Part shown: piece by piece, positions 8,859-18,097 of the stretch | How the letters are laid out: every line of letters starts with the position of its first letter | Position numbering within the stretch: the stretch's first letter is position 1 | Assembly: GCA_943368475.1 (NCBI GenBank) | Contig: CALRLF020000009.1 | Coordinates: 1 to 64,000, forward strand | Reading direction: 5' to 3' | Length of the DNA stretch: 64,000 nt | Source of the DNA: UBA1930 sp943368475 | Lineage (GTDB): Bacteria > Bacteroidota > Bacteroidia > Chitinophagales > Chitinophagaceae | Position numbers and translations under genes: made by a program | Notes under the pieces: generated by a model | Seen by the model: the letters and a program-made list of their open reading frames with translations, nothing else | Database searches by the model: none | What the model was told of the DNA's origin: nothing

Positions 8859-9539
8859 ATGATGAAAAATTTGCAAATACTACTGCTGTTAATTTGTTTT
8901 GGGTTCTTATTGCAAAGTTTTAGTTGTGGCAGAGCACCAGTTAGAGACTGTGTTGGTGGTTATAAAAACGATACGACTCTATTAAAAATAGAATGGAAAA
9001 ACACATCGAGAACTGTAAAGGTTAACGATACTATTTGGTTAACCAGTAAAATATCGGATACGTTTTACAATAAGGCTGGTACCGATAAAATTATTCAAGA
9101 ACAAAATCAATTGTATTTATTTGCCCAACCTTACAAAATAGATCAATTGGGCACCATTTGGCAATTAAGTTATGCCAATATAAATTTTAATCCTGTAGTA
9201 AAAGATGGTGCTTTTTTAAACTACTATTCTGGCTTTCCTTTTTCATACAGAAGAAATAGCCCATATAATTATTTAGAAGTTGGCTTTGTGGTTGGTAAAG
9301 TTGGACTATATGCTATTGCTTTAGGCAATAACTCTTATAGTAGTGGCACTGTTTTAAACGTTTACGATAAAGACAATTATTGTAAAAATTACTCAGGTTT
9401 TGCAAGTGTGCCAATTAATCAATCTAACCAACAGTATTGGGATAGTTTAAATGTGAGTTCTTTAACCTTACCCAACTTTAGTAGTACTATTATAAAGAAA
9501 GGGAATAATGATTATTTTTTCTTTAGAGTTATTCCTTAA
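8859..9539 (+). CDS. predicted lipoprotein of unknown function
   Basis: 226 residues. A lipoprotein signal peptide ends at a lipobox-like LLQSFSC (Cys about residue 23), followed by GRAPVRDCVGG. The remainder looks beta-rich with many Asn/Tyr/Ser residues and ends IIKKGNNDYFFFRVIP. Export and lipid attachment at the outer membrane are inferred from the signal. I do not recognise a family. The start could be ATG 8859 or the adjacent ATG 8862. It stands alone between the cysS terminator and a repeat block. Confidence 0.7.
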   Translation: MMKNLQILLLLICFGFLLQSFSCGRAPVRDCVGGYKNDTTLLKIEWKNTSRTVKVNDTIWLTSKISDTFYNKAGTDKIIQEQNQLYLFAQPYKIDQLGTIWQLSYANINFNPVVKDGAFLNYYSGFPFSYRRNSPYNYLEVGFVVGKVGLYAIALGNNSYSSGTVLNVYDKDNYCKNYSGFASVPINQSNQQYWDSLNVSSLTLPNFSSTIIKKGNNDYFFFRVIP

Positions 9540-9604
9540 AAAAATTTATCTGTAAAAAAATTGAGGTATTCCAAATCTTAGTTTTTCTGTGTTGAAATAA
9601 AACA

Positions 9605-9810
9605 ATAAAAATCCTTTCAATCTATTTATCTGTGTTGCCATTTATCTAAAAAATTGCCATAGAAACACGGAATTAGACAGACATAATTATTGTAAGCAAA
9701 GAAATTCGTGTTAATTCGTTTATTCGTGGCAAAAATCTTAGCTGCCTACCCTTCTATGTGGTAACAAATCAGTGTAAATCCTTCCAATCAGTGTTATCCG
9801 TGTTCCCATC
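9605..9810. repeat. dispersed intergenic repeat block, family A
   Basis: Two related units flank a third. ATCCTTTCAATC...TCTGTGTTGCCAT (about 9611-9641) resembles ATCCTTCCAATC...TCCGTGTTCCCAT (about 9777-9809). Between them lie AACACGGAATTAGA and TTCGTGTTAATTCGTTTATT. The same words recur at 15496-15645, 37426-37527, 42006-42074 and 51171-51250. No coding signal is seen. Confidence 0.6.
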
Positions 9811-10308
9811 TTATCCAAAAATAACTTCATTTACAGCACCTTGCCATTTGCCAAACTTTGCATCTACTGCCTGATAACGGTAATTAAAAATACCACGTAA
9901 TTGACTTTTCACCAGTATTACATTGGCAATATCGCCTAAGAAAAATAGTGGCAATTTGTAATGCACAATATCCGTCATTTCAACACCACCTTCAATGGCT
10001 TTAAAATGATGTTGGTGATGCCACATGCTGTAAGGACCATAACGTTGTTCATCTACAAAAAATTGCTTGTCCTGTACATGTGTAATTTCTGTCATCCAGT
10101 ATAAAGGAATACCTAAAATGGGTGATACTTTGTATTCAATAATCTGTCCTGCATACATCTTTTCGCCATGATGCTTGCTAACAATATTGAACCCTAAATT
10201 AGCAGGAGTAATATCTTTTAAATTATCGGGCTTGCTAAAAAAATCCCAAGCCGTTTCGAGTGAAACAGGTATTTTTTGTACAGTTTTAATGGAGTAAACT
10301 TTGCTCAT
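9811..10308 (-). CDS. SRPBCC-superfamily ligand-binding protein
   Basis: 165 residues. The N-terminus VQKIPVSLETAWDFFSKPDN is the typical first strand and helix of a START/SRPBCC fold (polyketide cyclase/COG4276 type). A GPYSMWHHQHHFKAIEGG beta region and a long C-terminal helix with YRYQAVDAKFG follow. Such proteins bind hydrophobic small molecules; the ligand is unknown. The stop codon sits right beside a family A repeat. It is co-directional with the TonB-like gene 46 bp upstream. Confidence 0.8.
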   Translation of the reverse strand: MSKVYSIKTVQKIPVSLETAWDFFSKPDNLKDITPANLGFNIVSKHHGEKMYAGQIIEYKVSPILGIPLYWMTEITHVQDKQFFVDEQRYGPYSMWHHQHHFKAIEGGVEMTDIVHYKLPLFFLGDIANVILVKSQLRGIFNYRYQAVDAKFGKWQGAVNEVIFG

Positions 10309-10353
10309 GCTTTAACAACAAGGTTCGAAGCATAAAGTTGAAATCAGCGAAAA

Positions 10354-10782
10354 TTATTCTTTTTCTCCTTTGCTCGTTCTTAGTCTGAATGGAATTTTCA
10401 CTGTTCCTTTAAAGTCAACAGCCCTACCATTTTTCATTGCAGGATTCCATTTGCCACAGGTTTTAATTAAACGAACAGCTTCTTCTTCGAAACCCCAACC
10501 AAAAACGGTAAGGTGTCGAATATCGGTAATTGAACCATCTTTTCGTACAATAAATTCAACGGTTACATCACTTTCCAACTCTTCCCACCAAGCTTTTTTT
10601 GGGTATTTTAAATTCTTTTTCAGGTATTTGTTCCAGCCATCATTTCCTCCAGGATAAGAAGGTGGTGCATCTGCAATGGTATATACAGTATCCATGATCA
10701 CTTTTACAGGCTCTGTAGATTGTTGAGCATTCACTTGATTACCAATAATGAACAAAACGATAATTACAAACAAACGATTCAT
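10354..10782 (-). CDS. secreted TonB C-terminal-domain protein
   Basis: About 142 residues from ATG 10782, whose product begins with a good signal peptide (MNRLFVIIVLFIIGNQVNAQ). An upstream in-frame ATG at 10818 would bury that signal. The rest is a single TonB_C-like domain: YPGGNDGWNKYLKKNLKYP, then VEFIVRKDGSITDI, then GRAVDFKGTVKIPF. There is no proline-rich linker or N-terminal anchor, so it is a stand-alone periplasmic TonB-like domain rather than a full energy transducer. It faces away from the helicase gene. Confidence 0.82.
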   Translation of the reverse strand: MNRLFVIIVLFIIGNQVNAQQSTEPVKVIMDTVYTIADAPPSYPGGNDGWNKYLKKNLKYPKKAWWEELESDVTVEFIVRKDGSITDIRHLTVFGWGFEEEAVRLIKTCGKWNPAMKNGRAVDFKGTVKIPFRLRTSKGEKE

Positions 10783-10838
10783 AGAATAATATTTTTTCAC
10801 TTGGCTATAACGTAACAACGCATGAACTTATTGAGTGT

Positions 10839-10846
10839 TACATTTG
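10839..10846 (+). promoter_or_regulatory. -7 box (TAcaTTTG) of the helicase gene
   Basis: A perfect TAnnTTTG ends one base before an ATG at 10848. A transcript from it would start downstream of that ATG, so the second ATG at 10866 is the better translation start. No clear -33 element. Confidence 0.4.
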
Positions 10847-10865
10847 AATGACTGATTATAAAATT

Positions 10866-13800
10866 ATGAGCAATAAAGATAAAGCCTTACAAAACTTTAC
10901 CGAAGCCTATAAAAAGTTAAATGAACAACAGCAAAAAGCTGTTGATACCATTGATGGGCCAGTAATGGTAATTGCAGGTCCAGGCACAGGTAAAACACAA
11001 ATTTTAAGTGCAAGGGTTGGAAAAATTTTAATAGAAACAGACACTTTACCCGAAAATATTTTATGCCTCACTTATACCGATGCTGGCACAATTGCTATGC
11101 GTAAACGTTTGCTAAGCTTTATTGGCAGCGATGCTTACCGTGTAAACATTCATACCTTTCACTCTTTTTGCAACGATGTAATACAGGAAAATTTAAGTCT
11201 GTTTGAAAAAACAAGTTTAGATCCCATCAGTGAATTGGAAAGAACAGAACTGATGAAAGAATTGATTGATGCTTTTCCTAAAAACCATCCTTTAAAGCGT
11301 TATAGAGGCGATGTATATTTTGAAATCAATAATCTGCATCAATTATTCAGCACCATGAAACGTGAAGGCTGGACTCCAGAATTGATTGAACAAAAAATTT
11401 ATGCTTATATAAATGATCTCCCCAATCGTGATGAATACATTGCCAAACGTGCAGTAAAAGAATTTAGAAAAGGCGATGTACGAACCGATAAAATTGAAGA
11501 TGAAAAACTAAAGATGGAAAAGCTTCGGGCTGCTGTAAAAGAGTTCAACGGTTTTCAGCAACTCATGCGTAGAAGAAACAGATACGATTTTGACGACATG
11601 ATTAATTGGGTAATTAAAGCCTTTGAAGAAAACCCCAATTTATTGTTGCGTTATCAAGAACAGTATTTATACATAATGGTAGATGAATACCAAGATACTA
11701 GTGGAACACAAAATAAAATTGTAGAACTTTTGATTAACTATTGGGACAAACCCAATGTATTTGTAGTAGGCGATGACGACCAAAGTATTTATCGCTTTCA
11801 AGGAGCCAATGTCGAAAATATGTTGGGCTTTGCCAAAGCTTATGAAAAAGATTTGCTGAAAGTAGTTTTGCAAAACAATTACCGTTCTACACAACCCATT
11901 TTAGATATTTCGAAAATACTGATTCAAAAAAATAATGAACGATTAGTCAATCAGGTTGAAGGTTTAAGCAAAGAATTAATTGCTGCCAATACCAACATTA
12001 ACCACTTAACCAATCCACCTGTTTTAATAGCCTACGAATCACAAAAGCAGGAAATGGTGGATATTACTTTACAAATTGAAACTCTTATTCAGCAAGGCAT
12101 TCAGCCGGGTAAAATTGGAATTTTATACAAGGAAAATAAATATGGAGACACGCTGACTGAATTTTTAAAGCTGAGAAATATTCCTGTATATAGCAAGAGA
12201 GATTTAAACTTGTTTAATATTCCATTAGCACAAAAAATTATTTTGATGCTGGAATATTTAGCTGCTGAACACGATATTTCGTATGGTGGCGATGAAATGT
12301 TATTTGAAATTTTACATTTCAGTTGGTTCAATATTCCACCAATAGAAATTGCCAAACTAAGCATTGAAGTTGCAGAAAAACAATTTGGTGAAAACAAAAC
12401 TTCATTAAGAAAATTACTCTACGATAAAAGTAATTTACCACCTAAAGATTTGTTTTCAGCAGCTGTTAATCCACAACTTAAAAAAGCTGGGGCAATCATA
12501 GAACAACTTATTGCCGATGCAAGTAATCTTACTGTTCAGCATTTATTGGAGCATATTTTAAAGAATACAGGATTATTAACTTCTTTAACCAACAGTGCAG
12601 ATAAACATTGGCATTTACAAATCATTACAGCCTTGTTCGATTTTGTAAAAGAAGAAACCCGACGTAATCCTGATATCAAGTTACAAGAACTGGTTACCAT
12701 GTTATCGCTCATGCAAAAAGAAGACATCAAATTGCCTTTAAAAGAAATCAATGGCTCTGATAAAGGGGTTAATTTATTAACGGTGCATGGTAGCAAAGGT
12801 TTAGAGTTTGAATATGTCTTTTTTGCAGGTTGTAACAGCAGCAGCTGGGAGAAAAAACGTAAACCAGGTGGTGGCTATGCCTTGCCAGATACCATGTTTA
12901 TTGCTCCTCCAAAAACAAAAGACGAAGAAGAACTGAGAAGATTATTTTATGTAGCACTTACCCGTGCCGAAAAACATTTGCAGGTTTCTTACAGTCGTTT
13001 TAAAGACGATGGTAAAGAAATGGAACCTACCATGTTTATTGCTGAAATACAGGAGGAGTATGACTTACAAACAAAAAACATTGCTATACCCAAAGAGCAA
13101 ATGGATGAGTTTCAATTACTCATTTTAAACGGATTACAAGCTCCTGAAATTGATAAAGTAGAAGAAGATTTAATTACCAGGTTACTGGAGAAATTCACTA
13201 TGAATGTAACGGCATTGAATAATTATTTAAAATGTCCGTTGAATTTTTATTACAACAATTTAATTCGTGTTCCTTCTGGTAAAAACGAAGCAACTGTTTT
13301 TGGAAGTGCAGTACATCATGCATTACAAAGATTGTTTGAAAAAATGCAGGCAAGTGCAGTTAATCAATTTCCATCAAAAGATGATTTCATTACCGATTTC
13401 GATTGGTACATGAAACGAAACAGAGAACATTTTACCAAAGAGCAGTTTGCAAGAAGAATGGAATATGGTGCAGAAGTGCTCTCCAATTATTATGATACGT
13501 ACATCAAACAATTCAATAAAATTGTTGCTATAGAAAGAAATATCAGAAATGTAACTGTAAACAATGTTCCATTAAAAGGCAAACTCGATAAATTGGAGTT
13601 TGATGGCAAGGCTGTAAATGTGGTGGATTATAAAAGTGGCAACTACGATAAAGCCAAAGACAAAATGAAAGCACCAAATGATAAAGAATCCAATGGTGGT
13701 GATTATTGGCGTCAGGCAGTTTTCTATAAAATTTTAGTAGACAACTATGAGCAAAAAGATTGGCAAGTAGTAAGCACCGAATTTGATTTTATTGAGCCCG

Positions 13801-14018
13801 ATGATAAAAAAGTGTATCACAAAGAAAAAATTGTCATTACTCCACCCGATATAGAAACAGTGAAACAACAAATCAGCTCAACTTGGCAAAGAATTCAAAA
13901 CCGTGAATTTTATACTGGTTGTGGTAAAGAAGATTGCCATTGGTGCAATTTTGTAAAGAATAATGAGCTGGCTGTGGAACTGCATGAATTAAATGAAGAT
14001 GAAGAAGAAATACTTTAA
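10866..14018 (+). CDS. UvrD/AddA-like ATP-dependent helicase with C-terminal PD-(D/E)XK nuclease
   Basis: About 1050 residues. SF1A helicase motifs occur in order: Walker A GPGTGKTQ (about 37-45), VDEYQDTS (about 272), GDDDQSIYRFQGA, LTVHGSKGLEFE (about 638) and YVALTRAEKHL (about 695). The C-terminal third carries a RecB-type nuclease with VVDYKSG (about 919). It also has a split cysteine set, CPLNFYY (about 788) and CGKEDCHWC (about 1018), like the iron-sulfur clasp of AddB nucleases. It probably processes DNA ends or repairs damage. It lacks an adjacent AddB/RecC partner. ATG 10848 is an alternative start. Confidence 0.9.
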   Translation: MSNKDKALQNFTEAYKKLNEQQQKAVDTIDGPVMVIAGPGTGKTQILSARVGKILIETDTLPENILCLTYTDAGTIAMRKRLLSFIGSDAYRVNIHTFHSFCNDVIQENLSLFEKTSLDPISELERTELMKELIDAFPKNHPLKRYRGDVYFEINNLHQLFSTMKREGWTPELIEQKIYAYINDLPNRDEYIAKRAVKEFRKGDVRTDKIEDEKLKMEKLRAAVKEFNGFQQLMRRRNRYDFDDMINWVIKAFEENPNLLLRYQEQYLYIMVDEYQDTSGTQNKIVELLINYWDKPNVFVVGDDDQSIYRFQGANVENMLGFAKAYEKDLLKVVLQNNYRSTQPILDISKILIQKNNERLVNQVEGLSKELIAANTNINHLTNPPVLIAYESQKQEMVDITLQIETLIQQGIQPGKIGILYKENKYGDTLTEFLKLRNIPVYSKRDLNLFNIPLAQKIILMLEYLAAEHDISYGGDEMLFEILHFSWFNIPPIEIAKLSIEVAEKQFGENKTSLRKLLYDKSNLPPKDLFSAAVNPQLKKAGAIIEQLIADASNLTVQHLLEHILKNTGLLTSLTNSADKHWHLQIITALFDFVKEETRRNPDIKLQELVTMLSLMQKEDIKLPLKEINGSDKGVNLLTVHGSKGLEFEYVFFAGCNSSSWEKKRKPGGGYALPDTMFIAPPKTKDEEELRRLFYVALTRAEKHLQVSYSRFKDDGKEMEPTMFIAEIQEEYDLQTKNIAIPKEQMDEFQLLILNGLQAPEIDKVEEDLITRLLEKFTMNVTALNNYLKCPLNFYYNNLIRVPSGKNEATVFGSAVHHALQRLFEKMQASAVNQFPSKDDFITDFDWYMKRNREHFTKEQFARRMEYGAEVLSNYYDTYIKQFNKIVAIERNIRNVTVNNVPLKGKLDKLEFDGKAVNVVDYKSGNYDKAKDKMKAPNDKESNGGDYWRQAVFYKILVDNYEQKDWQVVSTEFDFIEPDDKKVYHKEKIVITPPDIETVKQQISSTWQRIQNREFYTGCGKEDCHWCNFVKNNELAVELHELNEDEEEIL

Positions 14019-14053
14019 ACATTCATTATCATTTCTTAACCATATAAAGCAAT

Positions 14054-14061
14054 TAAGTTTG
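14054..14061 (+). promoter_or_regulatory. -7 box (TAagTTTG) upstream of the Ig-like lipoprotein gene
   Basis: A TAnnTTTG match lies 23 nt before ATG 14085 in the gap after the helicase gene. The -33 element is not evident. Confidence 0.35.
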
Positions 14062-14084
14062 CACCTGCTGAATATTGAACATTC

Positions 14085-15494
14085 ATGAAAAAATTGTTTT
14101 CTTCTTTTTTAGTTATTGCTATTTTATTGTTGATAATTGAAGTCAGCCAAACAGGTTGTGCCAATATTATTCCACCAGGTGGTGGACCAAGAGATAGTTT
14201 ACCTCCAAAACTGATAACAGCATTGCCTAAGGATTCTTCTTTCAATACGCAAGCCAAAAAAATTGTTTTAACCTTCGATGAGTATGTAGAAGTAAAAGAG
14301 ATTACTGAGAACTTAGTTGTTTCTCCTTTGCCTAAAAACGCTCCTTTTATTGAGTCTAAACTAAAAACAGTAACCATTAAATTAAAAGATAGTTTAGAAT
14401 CAAACACAACATATTCATTCGACTTTGGTAACAGTATTGTAGACATTAACGAAGGAAATCCAGCAAAAAACTTCACTTACACTTTTTCAACAGGCAACAC
14501 AATTGATAGCAATAGTTATTCAGGAAAAGTAATAATGGCCGAAACTGGAAAAGTTGATTCTACTTTAATTGCAGTTTTGTATAAAAACACCAACGATACC
14601 GCTGTATTTAAAGAACGCCCAAGATATATTGCCAAACTAAATGGCGATGGTACATTTAGGTTTAAAAACTTACCTAAAGGCAATTTTGCACTGTTTGCAA
14701 TAGAAAACGATTATACCAAAAAGTACGATGATAGTACCAAAATATTTGCATTTGCCGATTCTTTAATTAGCATTGGCAGCAACAACAAATCGGCTTTGTT
14801 GTATGCTTATAAACAAGCAAAGAAAACAAGTCCCACTTCATCATCTTCTAATAACAATGCAGGCAAACAAGAAGGAGATAAAGACAAACGTTTAAAATAC
14901 AGCATCAACTTAGAAAGTGGAAGACAGGATATTTTAAAAAAGGAACTACAAATTGAATTTAGTAGAAAAATTGAAAAATTCGACTCCACAAAACTATTGT
15001 TGTGCGATACTAATTTTAAAAGGCTGACAGACTACAGTATTCAGCTTGATTCAACCAAAAAGAAATTGATTATTACCAAAGATTGGGTAGAGAAAAATAA
15101 CTTTCGTTTAATACTGCAAAAAGAGGTGGTAACCGATACCACCAATACCACTTTAGCTAAAAGTGACACACTAAGATTTGCAACTAAAAACGAAGCAGAT
15201 TATGGCAGTGTAAAAATTCGTTTTAACAACTTAGATACTGCCAAACACCCTGTGTTACTGATATTTAAAGAAAATACACTAATTGAATCTATTAAAATAA
15301 CACAAAGAGATTTTAATAGAAAATTATTTAATCCTGGTGAGTACGATATTAAAATTCTCTTAGATAAAAACAACAATAGCATTTGGGATGCAGGTAACTA
15401 CAAACAAAAATTGCAGCCAGAAATTGTTCGTCAGTTAGAGAAAAAATTATCTATCCGAGCCAATTGGGATAATGAAACTGATATAGGATTGTAG
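14085..15494 (+). CDS. lipoprotein with SbsA-type bacterial Ig-like domain
   Basis: 469 residues. A lipoprotein signal ends SQTGC (Cys about residue 25), followed by ANIIPPGGGPRDSLPPKL, the hallmark opening of a Bacteroidota family with an N-terminal Big_5/SbsA Ig-like domain (about 40-130). The KIVLTFDEYVEVKE and FDFGNSIVDINEGNP motifs fit that family. The C-terminal part holds a PRYIAKLNGDGTFRFKNLP segment and another beta domain ending NNSIWDAGNYKQKLQPE. It is probably tethered to the outer membrane; the role is unknown. A family A repeat begins just after the stop. Confidence 0.82.
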   Translation: MKKLFSSFLVIAILLLIIEVSQTGCANIIPPGGGPRDSLPPKLITALPKDSSFNTQAKKIVLTFDEYVEVKEITENLVVSPLPKNAPFIESKLKTVTIKLKDSLESNTTYSFDFGNSIVDINEGNPAKNFTYTFSTGNTIDSNSYSGKVIMAETGKVDSTLIAVLYKNTNDTAVFKERPRYIAKLNGDGTFRFKNLPKGNFALFAIENDYTKKYDDSTKIFAFADSLISIGSNNKSALLYAYKQAKKTSPTSSSSNNNAGKQEGDKDKRLKYSINLESGRQDILKKELQIEFSRKIEKFDSTKLLLCDTNFKRLTDYSIQLDSTKKKLIITKDWVEKNNFRLILQKEVVTDTTNTTLAKSDTLRFATKNEADYGSVKIRFNNLDTAKHPVLLIFKENTLIESIKITQRDFNRKLFNPGEYDIKILLDKNNNSIWDAGNYKQKLQPEIVRQLEKKLSIRANWDNETDIGL

Positions 15495-15495
15495 A

Positions 15496-15645
15496 TGGAA
15501 CACAGATGACACGAATTAGATAGATTTACAGGGTTTTGCTTTAATATGAAAAAGTGTAATCCGTTTCAAATCTAAATTTATTCGAAGCACAAAAAATCTG
15601 TTTCAATCCGTTCAATCAGCGTTATCTGTGTTCCAATAATTCACT
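15496..15645. repeat. dispersed intergenic repeat block, family A
   Basis: GGAACACAGATGACACGAATTAG just after the stop codon and TTCAATCAGCGTTATCTGTGTTCC (about 15612-15635) form the outward-facing ends of an imperfect inverted repeat. The words match the copies near 9.7 and 37.5 kb. Confidence 0.6.
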
Positions 15646-15658
15646 TTCTTCCATTCAC

Positions 15659-15666
15659 TATATTTG
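15659..15666 (+). promoter_or_regulatory. -7 box (TAtaTTTG) of recR
   Basis: A perfect TAnnTTTG ends 4 nt before the recR ATG at 15671, predicting a leaderless or near-leaderless transcript. No good -33 TTG was found at the usual spacing. Confidence 0.45.
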
Positions 15667-15670
15667 CCTC

Positions 15671-16288
15671 ATGCAACTACCTTCTACTTTGCTCGAAAAT
15701 GCTGTAGCCGAATTTGCCAAACTGCCTGGTGTTGGTAAAAAAACGGCTTTGCGTTTGGTGTTGCATTTACTAAAGAAAGAAGTGGGCGAAGTGCAACATT
15801 TTGGTGAAACAATTGCCAAAATGCGTAGAGATATTAAGTTTTGTAACCGTTGCCACAACATTAGCGATGGAGCTATTTGCAGCATTTGTAGCAACAGCAT
15901 GCGTAAACAAAATATTATTTGTGTGGTGGAAACCATACGTGATGTAATTGCTATAGAAAGCACCCAACAATTCAATGGAACCTACCATGTTTTAGGGGGT
16001 ATTATTTCTCCATTAGATGGTATTGGTCCAGATCAATTAAATATTTCAACCCTTATTCATAGAATTGAAAGTGAGGGAATCGAAGAACTCATCTTTGCAT
16101 TATCGCCCAATATTCAAGGCGATACAACTATTTATTATATCCAAAAAAAATTAGCTCATACAAGCTGTGCTATTACCACAATTTCACGTGGTATTGCTTT
16201 TGGTGGAGAGTTGGAATATGCTGATGAAATGACTTTGGCCAGAAGTCTTGCCAATCGTTTACCCATTCAGCAATATGTGAAAGGCTGA
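15671..16288 (+). CDS. recR: recombination mediator protein RecR
   Basis: 205 residues, full length. A helix-hairpin-helix segment LPGVGKKTALRLVLHLL precedes the C4 zinc finger CNRCHNISDGAICSIC. The Toprim domain (ICVVETIRDVIAIE) follows, then the conserved C-terminus GGELEYADEMTLARSL. RecR acts with RecO/RecF to load RecA on gapped DNA. The gene stands alone with its own -7 box directly before the ATG. Confidence 0.96.
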   Translation: MQLPSTLLENAVAEFAKLPGVGKKTALRLVLHLLKKEVGEVQHFGETIAKMRRDIKFCNRCHNISDGAICSICSNSMRKQNIICVVETIRDVIAIESTQQFNGTYHVLGGIISPLDGIGPDQLNISTLIHRIESEGIEELIFALSPNIQGDTTIYYIQKKLAHTSCAITTISRGIAFGGELEYADEMTLARSLANRLPIQQYVKG

Positions 16289-16384
16289 TTTTCGTTTTTA
16301 GAAATTGCCTTTTGTCAATATTCGTTTATCGTAAATTTTCTTCTTTGGGCAGTCCTACTTTTACACTCTAATAATAATCAGCTT

Positions 16385-17572
16385 ATGTTCAGTATTGTAA
16401 AAGAATTACCGTTAATGATTGCCATAATTGCTATTTCATGGCTTATTGTTGTTGTAATTACTTTAAACCATTTACTTAAAAGAACAGATATTACTGCCTC
16501 CAAAAAATTGCTTTGGGTTGTAGTAGGATTAATTCCTGTAGTGGGTTTGCTAACTTATGGTTTACTCAATTTTAAAAAAAATAAACTCATTTTATTCAGC
16601 ACTATTCTTGCAATAATTATTTCAACTACTGCATTTTGGTATTTTGCTATTTATGAGCAAAAAAGCTTTACCGATGTAACCAATAAAAATGGCATTGCTA
16701 AAACGGCTGAACAACTGATTAAAGAGTTTACTGACAATGAAGATGCAGCCAACAAAAAATATTTACAAAGAGACAGTAGTATTATCGAAGTGACTGGGAC
16801 GGTAGAAAAAATGGAAATTGATGAGTCTGGCAATGTAGTTTACTTAAAAACCAATGTAGAAAATACAGCCATCTCTTGCCGTTTGCAAGATAAAGTAAGG
16901 GCTGCAGAAGGAAGCAATGTTGTAGTAAAAGGTTTGTTTACTGGTTATATTATGGGGCAAGTACAATTGAATGAATGTAAAATTATTTCAGGCAACGTTG
17001 TTACTGCAAATAATACAACATCTGTACAACCCAAAGCAGATAGTTCAGCAACTGGCATAACTGCTCTTGCAAAAGACACTGCAAAAACAAGTGCAGTAAC
17101 TGCAAAAACGTATAAAAGTACCAAAGGACAAATTCGCTTTTTTTCCAGCACACCTGCTGAAGATATTGAAGCAACCAATACACAAATTCTAAGCTCTATA
17201 ACCGATAAAGGAGCGATTCAGTTTGCAGCTTTAATAAAAGGATTTCGTTTTGAAAACGAACTAATGCAACAGCACTTTAACGAAGAAAAATATTTGAATA
17301 GCGATAAATTTCCAAAAAGTGAATTTAAAGGAACGATTACCAATTTTAACACAGTAAATCTCACGAAAGATGGCAGTTATCTTGTAACTGCTGAAGGCAA
17401 TTTAACACTACATGGCGTTACTAAAAAAGTATCTGCAAAAGGAACTATTGTAGTAAGTAATGGAAAATTAAAATTGAACAGTGTATTCAAATTACATGTA
17501 CAAGATTTTAATGTAGATGGTGGTGAAGTAGCTGAACAATTGGAGATTACGGTTAGTGCCGATTTTCAATAA
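16385..17572 (+). CDS. membrane-anchored OB-fold and YceI-domain fusion protein
   Basis: 395 residues. Three N-terminal membrane helices (about 10-30, 43-62, 68-90) are followed by an OB-fold of the tRNA_anti-like type (about 100-205; KYLQRDSSIIEVTGTVEKME, then VVVKGLFTGYI and QLNECKI). A Ser/Thr/Ala-rich linker follows. A YceI-like lipocalin-type domain closes the protein (about 240-395), with YKSTKGQIRFFSSTPAEDIE and LHGVTKKVSAKGTI. The OB part is paralogous to the next gene and the YceI part to the gene at 18496. YceI proteins bind isoprenoid-type lipids in the periplasm; the function of the fusion is unknown. It is the first gene of a five-gene rightward cluster. Confidence 0.85.
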   Translation: MFSIVKELPLMIAIIAISWLIVVVITLNHLLKRTDITASKKLLWVVVGLIPVVGLLTYGLLNFKKNKLILFSTILAIIISTTAFWYFAIYEQKSFTDVTNKNGIAKTAEQLIKEFTDNEDAANKKYLQRDSSIIEVTGTVEKMEIDESGNVVYLKTNVENTAISCRLQDKVRAAEGSNVVVKGLFTGYIMGQVQLNECKIISGNVVTANNTTSVQPKADSSATGITALAKDTAKTSAVTAKTYKSTKGQIRFFSSTPAEDIEATNTQILSSITDKGAIQFAALIKGFRFENELMQQHFNEEKYLNSDKFPKSEFKGTITNFNTVNLTKDGSYLVTAEGNLTLHGVTKKVSAKGTIVVSNGKLKLNSVFKLHVQDFNVDGGEVAEQLEITVSADFQ

Positions 17573-17674
17573 TCTACCCATATATAAAAATAATCGTAGT
17601 TTAGAGAGCTCTTATAAAATAGAGGCAACCCAATAGACGTTTCTCACGAATAAGACTCAAACTATTCTACGCTT

Positions 17675-18091
17675 ATGAACAATTGGAAAAAAATACTCAG
17701 CCTGGCTGTTGTAATTGGAATAATTGCAGCAGCTTTTGTTTATTACTACGTATTCATTTACTCAAAAAATAATCATCGTAATGTTGCCAATGAAAAAGGC
17801 ATTGTTATAACTGCTATACAATTGGTAAATGATTATACAACCAATGAAGATTCTGCTAATAAAAAATACCTCGATAAAACGATAGAAGTAACTGGTGAAG
17901 TTACATCGGTAAAAAAAGACAGTTTAATAAACGTTACACTAAAATCGAACGATGCTTTTGCAAGTGTTTATTGTACCATGCAAGGCAATCAGGCAAAACC
18001 CGATTCAGGAAAAACCATTACTATAAAAGGCATTTGTACAGGAAAATTATCCGATGTTGTACTTAAAGATGCTATTATTCAAAACAAATAA
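17675..18091 (+). CDS. membrane-anchored OB-fold (tRNA_anti-like) protein
   Basis: 138 residues: one N-terminal membrane segment (about 7-30), then an OB-fold with KKYLDKTIEVTGEVTSVKKD, ALVYC-like FASVYCTMQGN, and KTITIKGICTGKLSDVVLKD. It is closely similar in layout to the middle domain of the protein at 16385, including the NEKGIVITAIQLVNDYTTNEDSANKKY lead-in (shown in parts: NEDSANKKYL matches NEDAANKKYL). It lies 6 bp before the cytochrome-like gene, so co-transcription is likely. The periplasmic OB-fold ligand is unknown. Confidence 0.8.
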   Translation: MNNWKKILSLAVVIGIIAAAFVYYYVFIYSKNNHRNVANEKGIVITAIQLVNDYTTNEDSANKKYLDKTIEVTGEVTSVKKDSLINVTLKSNDAFASVYCTMQGNQAKPDSGKTITIKGICTGKLSDVVLKDAIIQNK

Positions 18092-18097
18092 TCATTC

